Of a stretch of 64,000 nucleotides of DNA, positions 18,210 through 25,912 are shown piece by piece. The translations under genes were made by a program, and so were the position numbers. The stretch's first letter is position 1. Each line of letters opens with the position of its first letter. Source of the DNA: Ruegeria sp. SCSIO 43209. GTDB lineage: Bacteria > Pseudomonadota > Alphaproteobacteria > Rhodobacterales > Rhodobacteraceae. The stretch spans positions 1-64,000 of the forward strand of contig NZ_CP065362.1 in the NCBI RefSeq assembly GCF_019904295.1, read 5' to 3'. The notes beneath the pieces are model-generated. The model searched no databases and had not been told where the DNA came from. It worked only from the letters and a program-made list of their open reading frames with translations.

Positions 18210-19460
18210 ATGACTAAGATCACTCCAGAATTGCTTGAACAAATCCGTGCCCGATTTGCGCAGGTCGACCACTGCCCGCAGCAGGGACCGCGTATTTTCT
18301 TTGAAAACGCGGGTGGCGCGCTGACGCTGAATTCGGTTGTGGGCACCTCGCAGGCTTATGCTGCGATCCCTGACAATCAGGGCCGCGACAACCCGGGAAG
18401 TCACGAACTGGTGCGGGTAATCAACAAGGCCAAAGAAGATATGGCCGTGTTCATGAACGCCCCCGGTGGCCAGTTCTTTGTCGGCGAAAGCGGGACCGAG
18501 CTGCTGTTTCGTTTGATAATGAACGCCTGTCTGGGCACAGGCACCGGTCGGGTGCTTGGCACAACGCTGGAACATCCCGCGACCCGAAGCGCTTGCGCGC
18601 GTTGGGCCGGGGTGGCCGGGCAAGATCATGTTCTGGTGGTCCATGACGACGCCACAGGCACCGTCACCGCAGATGCTTATGCGGCGCAGGTAACGCCGGA
18701 CACAAAGGTTGCGACTATCGTGCACACCTCGCCGGTGACCGGTATGGGCGTGGATGTAGCGGCTGTGGCTGCCGAGATCCGCGCCGTTGCGCCCAATTGC
18801 TTCATCATAATCGACGGTATCCAGCACGCCGCGCATGGCCGGATCGACCTGACCGCCTATGATGTCGATGGCTATGTGATCTCGCCTTACAAGGTGTTCT
18901 CGCGCCATGGTTACGGGGTGGCCTGGATTTCTGACCGGCTGACCAAGCTGCCACATAACAGCTTGATCGACGGCCCCGCCGACAATTGGGAAATGGGGAC
19001 GCGTGATACCGGCTCTTACGCTACAATGTCTGACGTAATCAGCTATTTCGAATGGCTGGGCGCACAGGTCAGCGACGCCACCGACCGGCGCGCAAAATTC
19101 GTCGCTGCCGGAGAGGCGATCCATGAGCAGGAAAAAGCGTTGACTGATGCGATGATCCGCGGAACCGGCAACCTGCCCGGGCTGGCCGAGATGGAGAAGG
19201 TGACCATTCTGGGCGGTGTCGATAACCCAGCACGCGAGGGGCTGGTGTCACTGCAGGTCGAGGGCGTGCCGTCGGTCGATGTGGTCAAGCAACTGAACGA
19301 ACAAGGCATCCGTACGCATTTGCGCAAGGCCGATCACTACTCGGGCAACATCTTGACACCGCTTGGCATGGACAGCTGCGTGCGTGTTTCGATGTGCCAC
19401 TACAACAGCGTCGCCGAAGTGGCCCAGTTTCTGGGTGCAATGAAAACCATCGCCGCCTGA
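18210..19460 (+). CDS. Class V aminotransferase / cysteine-desulfurase-like PLP enzyme
   Basis: This 416-residue PLP enzyme of the class V fold has FFENAGGALTLNSVV near residue 29, the substrate/PLP stretch TTLEHPATRSACARWAG near 115, IIIDGIQHAAHG with the PLP aspartate near 205, and the Schiff-base lysine in ISPYKVFSRHGYG near 230. I chose the ATG at 18210, where homology to the family begins. Upstream ATGs at 18183 and 18075 would add a poorly conserved leader. It opens the plus-strand N-methyl-compound operon, 21 bp before the dimethylglycine-dehydrogenase-like gene. It could be a transaminase, a desulfurase or a C-N lyase. Confidence 0.78.
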   Translation: MTKITPELLEQIRARFAQVDHCPQQGPRIFFENAGGALTLNSVVGTSQAYAAIPDNQGRDNPGSHELVRVINKAKEDMAVFMNAPGGQFFVGESGTELLFRLIMNACLGTGTGRVLGTTLEHPATRSACARWAGVAGQDHVLVVHDDATGTVTADAYAAQVTPDTKVATIVHTSPVTGMGVDVAAVAAEIRAVAPNCFIIIDGIQHAAHGRIDLTAYDVDGYVISPYKVFSRHGYGVAWISDRLTKLPHNSLIDGPADNWEMGTRDTGSYATMSDVISYFEWLGAQVSDATDRRAKFVAAGEAIHEQEKALTDAMIRGTGNLPGLAEMEKVTILGGVDNPAREGLVSLQVEGVPSVDVVKQLNEQGIRTHLRKADHYSGNILTPLGMDSCVRVSMCHYNSVAEVAQFLGAMKTIAA

Positions 19461-19481
19461 GGCATTTGAGAGGGGAAGCAC

Positions 19482-21926
19482 ATGAAAACGCATGCGCAAG
19501 CGGTTGTAATCGGCGGCGGCCTAGCCGGCTGTTCAATTCTGTATCATCTCGCCAAGTTGGGTTGGACCGATGTGGTCCTGCTAGAGCGGGACGAACTGAC
19601 CAGCGGCTCGACCTGGCACGCGGCGGCTAACATTCATGGGCTGCATGACAACAACAATATCACCCGCATCCAGCACTATACGATGAATCTGTATAAAGAA
19701 CTGGAACAGGAAACCGGTCAAAGCTGCGGCGTGTTCCAGCCCGGTTCGCTCTATTTGGCGCAAACCGAAGAACGCGAGCATCAGCTGCGCCTGCAGGAAG
19801 CCAAGGCTAAATTTTATGGTTTGAACTTCCACGAGGTCAGTCGCGAGCAGGCCAAGGAACTGCACCCGCTGGCGCAGTTCGACGATATCCGCTGCATCAT
19901 GTATGAACCCGATGGCGGCAATGTGGATCCCTCGGGCGTGCCCCACGCCTATGCTGCCGGTGCCCGCGCCATGGGAGCAACCATAGAACGGTTCTGTCCG
20001 GTACTAGGTACGGATCAGCAACCCGACGGGTCTTGGATCGTGCGTACCGCAAAGGGCGATATTCACACGCAATGGGTGGTGAATGCCGCTGGTCTTTGGG
20101 GCCGCGAAGTTGCGGCGCTGGCGGGGCTGACTCTGCCGTTGCAACCGACCGAGCACCAGTACTTCGTGACTGAATCCATCGAAGAAGTTGCCAATCTGGG
20201 CCGTCGCCTTCCGTCAATTGCAGACCGGGATGGCGAGTACTATTTCCGTCAGGAAGGCAACGGATTGCTGATCGGGGCCTATGAGAAGGACATGAAGTTC
20301 TGGGCCGAGGACGGTACGCCGCTGGACTTTGCTCATGACCTGTTCCCCGACGATTTGGATCGGATCATGGAAAACGTGATCCGCGCTACCGAACGTGTGC
20401 CAGTTGCCGCCACCGCAGGGGTCAAACGGGTGATCAACGGGCCGATGATCTGGTCTCCGGACTCCAGCGCCTTGTGGGGTCCGGTGCCCGAACTGAAGAA
20501 CTATTTCCTCTGCGGCGGACTGATCCCGGGTTTCTCGCAATCGGGTGGTTTGGGCCTGCTGGCGGCGCAGTGGATGATCGAGGGCGAGCCGCAATACGAC
20601 ATGTTTGCATGGGATCTGGCCCGCTTCGGCGACTGGGCCGACAAAAAATTCACCAAGGCACGGGTTGAGGACCAGTATACCCACCGTTTTGCCATCCACT
20701 TCCCGAACGAGGAGCGTAGTGCAGGTCGCCCCGCCCGAGTCCGCCCTGCCTTTGAAATGCAGAAAGACATGGGCTGTGTCTTTGGTCTGAACTGCGGCTG
20801 GGAGCATCCCCTATGGTTCGCCGATCAGCCCGGCGTGCAGGAAACCAACGGCTTCACACGCCAGAACTGGTGGGAGCCGGTGGGACGTGAGGTACAGATG
20901 CTGCGGGAGAATGTGGGCGTCATCGACATATCGAATTTTGCGAACTACATCATCAAAGGACCCGGTGCGCAAGATTGGCTGGATCGCTTGGTCGCCAACC
21001 GCGTACCCACCGTGATCGGGCGGTCTTGCCTGACGCCGCTGATCTCTGTGCGTGGCGGCGTGGCTGGCGATTTCACCATAACCAAGGTGGCCGATGACGA
21101 ATACATGATGATCGGATCGGGCATGGCCGAGCGCTATCATCAACGCTTTTTCAACATGATCGACCTGCCAAAGGACACAACCCTCGAAGTCGCCACCGAC
21201 CGCATAGCCGGGTTCAACGTCGCCGGTCCGAAAGCGCGTGACCTGCTGCAGCGGCTGACCAATGCAGACCTGTCGAACGAGGCGTTCCGCTTTATGCGCT
21301 CGGCCACAATCGAGGTTGCAGGTGTCACCTGTCTGGCCATCCGCGTCAGCTTTACCGGCGATCTAGGGTGGGAGTTGCACTGCGCCGAAGAAGATCAGAC
21401 CCGCCTGTACGCTGCGCTTCTGGATGCGGCCAAGCTGCTGGATGGCGGCCCCGTTGGCGGCCGCGCGCTGGGGTCGTTGCGGATCGAAAAAGGTTATGGC
21501 TCTTGGGGCCGTGAGTATTCGCAGGAATACTGGCCGCAAGAGGTCGGGCTGGCGGGCCTGATCAAGCTAGACAAGGATTTCCTGCACAAGGATGCGTATC
21601 TGTCGGTCAAGGACAACGCCGCGCGCGAAGTGCTGTCAATCTTCGAGGTCGAAGTCTCCGAGGATGCCGACGCTACCGGCGGTGAGCCGATTTTTACCCC
21701 GGATGGTACCCCGGTTGGCCGCGTGACATCCGGTGCATACGGCTATTCGGTCGGCAAATCGCTAGCGCTTGGCTATTTAAACCCTGAGGTCGCACAACCT
21801 GGTGATACGGTCGAAGTGTTCATCCTTGGCAAGCCCCATGAAGCGAAAATCCTGTCCGAGCCTCCCTTTGATCCGGATGGAAACCGCCTGCGCGATGTTA
21901 AACCGGCACTGGAAGGGGCTGCCTGA
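19482..21926 (+). CDS. Dimethylglycine/sarcosine dehydrogenase-like FAD protein with GcvT domain
   Basis: This 814-residue protein has an N-terminal DAO fold with the dinucleotide motif VVIGGGLAGCSILYHLAKLG, then LTSGSTWHAA, in which the histidine matches the covalent FAD site of dimethylglycine dehydrogenases. A linker follows, and from about residue 430 a C-terminal aminomethyltransferase (GcvT) domain (FTGDLGWELHC, GSLRIEKGYGSWGREY). Such enzymes remove N-methyl groups oxidatively and pass the one-carbon unit to tetrahydrofolate. The ribosome site GAGGGGAAG precedes the ATG. Next to an aminotransferase, a SoxBDAG-like complex and an MttB homologue it is probably one of several successive demethylases. 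Confidence 0.88.
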   Translation: MKTHAQAVVIGGGLAGCSILYHLAKLGWTDVVLLERDELTSGSTWHAAANIHGLHDNNNITRIQHYTMNLYKELEQETGQSCGVFQPGSLYLAQTEEREHQLRLQEAKAKFYGLNFHEVSREQAKELHPLAQFDDIRCIMYEPDGGNVDPSGVPHAYAAGARAMGATIERFCPVLGTDQQPDGSWIVRTAKGDIHTQWVVNAAGLWGREVAALAGLTLPLQPTEHQYFVTESIEEVANLGRRLPSIADRDGEYYFRQEGNGLLIGAYEKDMKFWAEDGTPLDFAHDLFPDDLDRIMENVIRATERVPVAATAGVKRVINGPMIWSPDSSALWGPVPELKNYFLCGGLIPGFSQSGGLGLLAAQWMIEGEPQYDMFAWDLARFGDWADKKFTKARVEDQYTHRFAIHFPNEERSAGRPARVRPAFEMQKDMGCVFGLNCGWEHPLWFADQPGVQETNGFTRQNWWEPVGREVQMLRENVGVIDISNFANYIIKGPGAQDWLDRLVANRVPTVIGRSCLTPLISVRGGVAGDFTITKVADDEYMMIGSGMAERYHQRFFNMIDLPKDTTLEVATDRIAGFNVAGPKARDLLQRLTNADLSNEAFRFMRSATIEVAGVTCLAIRVSFTGDLGWELHCAEEDQTRLYAALLDAAKLLDGGPVGGRALGSLRIEKGYGSWGREYSQEYWPQEVGLAGLIKLDKDFLHKDAYLSVKDNAAREVLSIFEVEVSEDADATGGEPIFTPDGTPVGRVTSGAYGYSVGKSLALGYLNPEVAQPGDTVEVFILGKPHEAKILSEPPFDPDGNRLRDVKPALEGAA

Positions 21927-21942
21927 GCAGCCCCGTTGCAGG

Positions 21943-22830
21943 TCAGCGGTTCATGCTGGCGGCGGCGTTTAGTAGCCAGTCCTGAAACAGCCTGACCGAC
22001 GGTGAAACGGGTTTTTCCTTGAGACGCACGAAATAGGCCCAGGGGCTGTCCAAATCGAATTCGAACGGTTCGATCAGCAGCCCCCGGTCCACATAAGACC
22101 CGGCCAGAGAGCGGGGTAGGGCGACGCAGCCCAACGACTTCGCCGCCATCTCCATTGCCAGATTTGAAGCGTTGGTCCGCAGCCCTTCCTTCTGGTTCAG
22201 GTCTGCCAGATCAAAATGACGTGCGACCCGTTCCCAATAAGCTGGACGACCCAGAATATGGATCAGAGGTGCCTCTTGCAGTTGTGCCGGATCGGTTAGC
22301 TGCGCGCCATTGACTGTGAATTCGGGTGCACACACGACCGCAAGCTTTTCGGCCCACAGCTGCCGTGCGCCCACCGTCACATCGTCAATATGATTGACCG
22401 TTATCGAAATGTCCGAGACGTTCGGCTCGACATCAATCCAGACGGTGCCGTGTACCGTCAGGTCGATATCCGGGTGCTGGTCGCTAAAGCCCCGGATTAC
22501 GTCCGGTAGCCAATTCTCGGCCAGGCTGACCGGGCAAGACACGACGACTTTGCGGGTGTGTGACCGCTGGATGACCGATTGTGTGGCCACGTCAATCTCA
22601 TGCAGAGCATGCCGCACTGAAGGCAGATACGCCTCGCCCACGTCGGTCAGCGACAATGACCGGGCATGGCGCACGAACAGAGGCCGCTGCAAAAACTCTT
22701 CGAGCGAACGCACATGGTTGCTGACGGCGGATTGGGTGCAGTTCAGCTCATCTGCCGCGCTGGTAAAGCTGAGGTACCGGGCGGCGGCCTCGAAGGAGCG
22801 CAGGAAGATCAGGTGGGGCAGGTTCATCAT
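21943..22830 (-). CDS. LysR-family regulator (GcvA-like)
   Basis: This 295-residue regulator has an N-terminal winged helix (LSFTSAADELNCTQSAVSNHVRSLEEFL near residues 20-47) and a LysR effector domain. The order of motifs and the late RLFQDWLL resemble the GcvA subgroup, which often controls amino-acid or C1 genes. It is convergent with the demethylase gene and divergent from the MmgE/PrpD gene, 203 bp apart. It is the only dedicated regulator in the 18-43 kb island, so it is the best candidate to control it. No clear T-N11-A operator was identified. The start may be either of two adjacent ATGs. Confidence 0.87.
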   Translation of the reverse strand: MMNLPHLIFLRSFEAAARYLSFTSAADELNCTQSAVSNHVRSLEEFLQRPLFVRHARSLSLTDVGEAYLPSVRHALHEIDVATQSVIQRSHTRKVVVSCPVSLAENWLPDVIRGFSDQHPDIDLTVHGTVWIDVEPNVSDISITVNHIDDVTVGARQLWAEKLAVVCAPEFTVNGAQLTDPAQLQEAPLIHILGRPAYWERVARHFDLADLNQKEGLRTNASNLAMEMAAKSLGCVALPRSLAGSYVDRGLLIEPFEFDLDSPWAYFVRLKEKPVSPSVRLFQDWLLNAAASMNR

Positions 22831-23033
22831 GGCGACATTTTCCTGGGCGGGCGGATGGGTGGTGCGCCGGGAATCCTGTTTCGCGGCGGGAATTGATCTG
22901 GTTCATATGCTACAATGGAGCGGAGCCAAAGCTACAAATTTTCCGGGGCCATTGCCCTCGTATTGTTTTCGTGCTGCGATGGGCAAACACACTTAGGTTT
23001 TGGCCGAACCCGAAACCTCATCTGTAGGGCATC

Positions 23034-24389
23034 GTGACCAACACATTTCAAACTATCGCAAAGTTTGCGCTAAATCGAAGGGTGCAGGATTTCCCCGACA
23101 GCGCGCTCGAAGCGGCGGCACTGATGCTGCTGGACACGATGGGGATCACCATCGGGTCCGGACCGATGCAGGCCGGTCAGATCGCGCGTGACAGCGCAGT
23201 GGCGCTTTACGGTGCGGGCGATCCGGGCCTCAGCGCACGGATGCTGTTCGATGGCCGCAAGGTTAGCGTTGCCGGCGCGGCTTATGCCGCTGCGACTCAG
23301 ACCGATAATCTGGATGGCCATGACGGCTATAACCCCACCAAGGGCCATATCGGTGTTGCCGTTGTGCCGGCTCTGGCGGCTTTGGCGGAAACGGTCGCGG
23401 ATTTTTCCGGCCCCGAGGCGTTGGCGACCGTAACTATTGGATACGAAATCGCCGGGCGCGCCGGGATTTCGTTGCATGACACAGTCAGCGACTACCACAC
23501 TTCCGGCGCATGGAACGCGTTGGGAGTTGTGGCCGTTGCCGCCCGTCTGCGCGGGCTGAGCGCGGAACAGATGCGGCAGGCCATGGGCATCGCCGAATAT
23601 CACGGGCCGCGCAGTCAAATGATGCGCGAGATTGCCAACCCCACCATGCTGCATGACGGCTCGGGCTGGGGCGCGCTGGTGGGTGTATCCTCGGCAGTGC
23701 TGGCCGAGAAGGGATTTACCGGCGCGCCGGCGATCACCATAGAGGCGGATGAGGTCGCGCATCACTGGCGGGATCTGGGCAGCTTCTGGCAGATGGAAAA
23801 TCAATATGTGAAGCCCTATCCGATCTGTCGTTGGGCCCATGCAGCGATCGACGCCACCAGGGCGCTTATGCGTGAATATGGCTTGTCTCATCAGGACATT
23901 GCCGCGATTCAGGTGAACACTTTCCACGAAAGTGCCTGCCTGTTTCAGGGTATGCCGGATGACACTTCGAAGGCGCAGTATTCGCTGCCCTTCGCTGTGG
24001 CGACGATGGTGGCGCACGGCCGTATCGGGGTCGAGCATATCACCGGCGCGGGCCTCTCCGATCCGCTGGTCGCGGCGATTGTCGACCGTATCTCGGTGGC
24101 CGAGACCGCGCGCCATTCCGACCGCTTTCCTCAAAGCCGCGTTGCTGATGTCGTCATGACCTTGACGGATGGGCGGGAACTGGCGTCGGGCGACGTCCAC
24201 GCGCGCGGCGGGCCCGAGGCACCCATGGACCGTGACGAAGTGATTGCCAAGTTCATGGAGTTCGCCACTCCACCGCTGGGGGTCAGCCGTGCCGCCGCCA
24301 TACGCGACGCGGTTCTGGGGTTGCAGTCGCCGGACGCCAAATTCTCGGATCTCGGCGCGCTGATTCATGACGCCGCTGACAACCGCTGA
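23034..24389 (+). CDS. MmgE/PrpD family protein
   Basis: This 451-residue protein of the MmgE/PrpD superfamily, which includes 2-methylcitrate dehydratase, cis-aconitate decarboxylase and iminodisuccinate epimerase, shows ALMLLDTMGITIGS near residue 28, DNLDGHDGYNPTKGHIG near 94 (active-site Asp/His/Lys region), YHTSGAWNALGVVAVAARL near 155 and KPYPICRWAHAAID near 255. The start is GTG at 23034. An in-frame TAG at 23025 rules out a longer version. Its end overlaps the SoxB-like frame slightly upstream of the chosen soxB start. The substrate is unknown. The context suggests an amino-dicarboxylate or a related carbon skeleton. Confidence 0.85.
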   Translation: MTNTFQTIAKFALNRRVQDFPDSALEAAALMLLDTMGITIGSGPMQAGQIARDSAVALYGAGDPGLSARMLFDGRKVSVAGAAYAAATQTDNLDGHDGYNPTKGHIGVAVVPALAALAETVADFSGPEALATVTIGYEIAGRAGISLHDTVSDYHTSGAWNALGVVAVAARLRGLSAEQMRQAMGIAEYHGPRSQMMREIANPTMLHDGSGWGALVGVSSAVLAEKGFTGAPAITIEADEVAHHWRDLGSFWQMENQYVKPYPICRWAHAAIDATRALMREYGLSHQDIAAIQVNTFHESACLFQGMPDDTSKAQYSLPFAVATMVAHGRIGVEHITGAGLSDPLVAAIVDRISVAETARHSDRFPQSRVADVVMTLTDGRELASGDVHARGGPEAPMDRDEVIAKFMEFATPPLGVSRAAAIRDAVLGLQSPDAKFSDLGALIHDAADNR

Positions 24390-24405
24390 AATCAGGACAA
24401 CAAAA

Positions 24406-25647
24406 ATGCCGCTAAGGCTGCTGAAATACGGGCTATCCGCCGATTACCCTGTCACCGGAGACATTCCGGCCACGCCAGAGCTTAAATCCAGTTACGATGT
24501 GGTCATCGTAGGTGGTGGCGGCCACGGACTGGCCTGTGCCCACTACCTATCAAAGTATCACGGCATCACCAATGTGGCTGTGCTGGAAAAGGGTTATCTG
24601 GCGGGCGGCAACACCGCGCGGAACACCACTACCATCCGCTCGAACTACATCACCAAAGAGGGCATCGCGTTCTACAAGGAAGGTGTGCAGCTTTACGGGA
24701 AGATGAGCGAAGAGCTGGATTTCAACGTCATGTTCAGCCAGCGCGGTCAACTGACGCTGGCCCATACCGAGGCGACGCTACGCTCGTTCCATCTGCGGGC
24801 CGAGATGGGTAAACACGCGGGCACCCGGATCGAGGTCGTTGATGCGCAGACGGTCAAGGACCTGTCCCCGCATCTGAATATGGATGAAGGCGGGCCGCTG
24901 GAAATCATCGGCGGTTTGTGGCACGCCGATGGAGGCACTGCGCGGCATGATGCGGTGGCCTGGGGCTATGCAGCGCAAGCCAGTAGGCGCGGGGTGGAAA
25001 TTCATCAACGTACCGAGGTTGAAGGGTTCGACACTGCCGGTGGCAAGATCACAAAAGTGCGCACCAATCGCGGTGATATCAGTGCCGGGCAGGTGATGAT
25101 TGCTGTCGGGGGCATGAACTACGACATGGCGATGAAAGCCGGGGTAGAATTGCCGATCCGTTGCTATCCGTTGCAGGCGATGGTCACGCAGCCGCTGAAA
25201 CCGTGGCTGTACACGCTGGTCAGTTCGGTCAGCCTGCACACCTATCTGGTGCAGTCATCGCGAGGCGAGATCGTGATCGGCGGTGGCTCGGACCCTTATC
25301 AGCTGTATTCCACCCGCTCGACACTGGACATGAAAGAACATCTGGCCGAAGGCGCGGTACATTTGTTCCCGTTCCTGCACGGGGTGCGTCTGCTGCGACA
25401 ATGGGCCGGGATTACCGACATGACGCCCGATTACTCACCCATCATGGGTGCCAGCCCATTGTCCAACCTATGGCTAGATTGCGGTTGGGGCACTTGGGGG
25501 TTCAAAGCCACTCCGGTGGCGGGCAAGTACATGGCGCAGTCCATCGCCAACCAGAAGGTCGCGCCGATACTCGAACCCTTCACAATGGAGCGTTTCGCCA
25601 CCTTTGATCTGCTCAATGAAATGGGCGCAACTGCCGCGAGCCACTGA
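24406..25647 (+). CDS. soxB: Sarcosine oxidase beta subunit-like flavoprotein
   Basis: This 413-residue DAO-family protein closely follows SoxB. It has the FAD motif YDVVIVGGGGHGLACAHYLSKYHG near residue 29, AGGNTARNTTTIRSNY near 67, and ARHDAVAWGYA, whose histidine (about residue 181) corresponds to the covalent flavin site region. The C-terminal motif is LWLDCGWGTWGFKATPVAGK. I chose the ATG at 24406, 16 bp after the PrpD stop. The frame continues upstream within prpD. It forms the heterotetramer with the delta, alpha and gamma genes that follow with overlaps. It should oxidise a secondary N-methyl amine and release a one-carbon unit, but sarcosine itself is not assured. Confidence 0.88.
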   Translation: MPLRLLKYGLSADYPVTGDIPATPELKSSYDVVIVGGGGHGLACAHYLSKYHGITNVAVLEKGYLAGGNTARNTTTIRSNYITKEGIAFYKEGVQLYGKMSEELDFNVMFSQRGQLTLAHTEATLRSFHLRAEMGKHAGTRIEVVDAQTVKDLSPHLNMDEGGPLEIIGGLWHADGGTARHDAVAWGYAAQASRRGVEIHQRTEVEGFDTAGGKITKVRTNRGDISAGQVMIAVGGMNYDMAMKAGVELPIRCYPLQAMVTQPLKPWLYTLVSSVSLHTYLVQSSRGEIVIGGGSDPYQLYSTRSTLDMKEHLAEGAVHLFPFLHGVRLLRQWAGITDMTPDYSPIMGASPLSNLWLDCGWGTWGFKATPVAGKYMAQSIANQKVAPILEPFTMERFATFDLLNEMGATAASH

Positions 25648-25648
25648 C

Positions 25649-25912
25649 ATGAAGATCCTGATCTGCCCGATGAACGGGCCCCGCAATATTAATGAATTCC
25701 AGAGCTTCGGCCCTCTGCGCGCCAACCCCGACCCGGATACAACCAGCGATCAGGACTGGGCACGTCACCTGTTCCGCGCCGACAATTCACGCGGAACGCT
25801 GGTGGAATGGTGGCGGCACGTGCCCTCGAACTATTTCTTTCTGGCCGAGCGCAACGCCACCACGAACGAGGTGATCCGCACTTTTGACCCCTCAGAGCTG
25901 GAGCAAAGGTGA
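25649..25912 (+). CDS. soxD: Sarcosine oxidase delta subunit-like protein with altered zinc site
   Basis: This 87-residue small subunit lies between soxB and soxA, as in all SoxBDAG operons. Typical SoxD begins with a CPxCGPR zinc motif. Here it reads ICPMNGPRNINEF, so the second cysteine is Asn. The second half of the site, usually a His followed by Gly-Cys, reads WRHVPSNYFFLAERN with no cysteine. Other SoxD features remain (LVEWWRHV, TTNEVIRTF). The start ATG at 25649 is one base after the soxB stop, and the end overlaps the soxA start. The subunit probably keeps a structural role without the normal zinc. Confidence 0.82.
   Translation: MKILICPMNGPRNINEFQSFGPLRANPDPDTTSDQDWARHLFRADNSRGTLVEWWRHVPSNYFFLAERNATTNEVIRTFDPSELEQR

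Noticed and set aside
17975..18346. Minus-strand frame overlapping the aminotransferase start
   Set aside because: It runs through the start region of a well-supported gene and shows no recognisable domain.
23070..24368. 432-residue frame antisense to the MmgE/PrpD gene
   Set aside because: It is long only because of high G+C. The plus strand carries the family motifs and the operon context.
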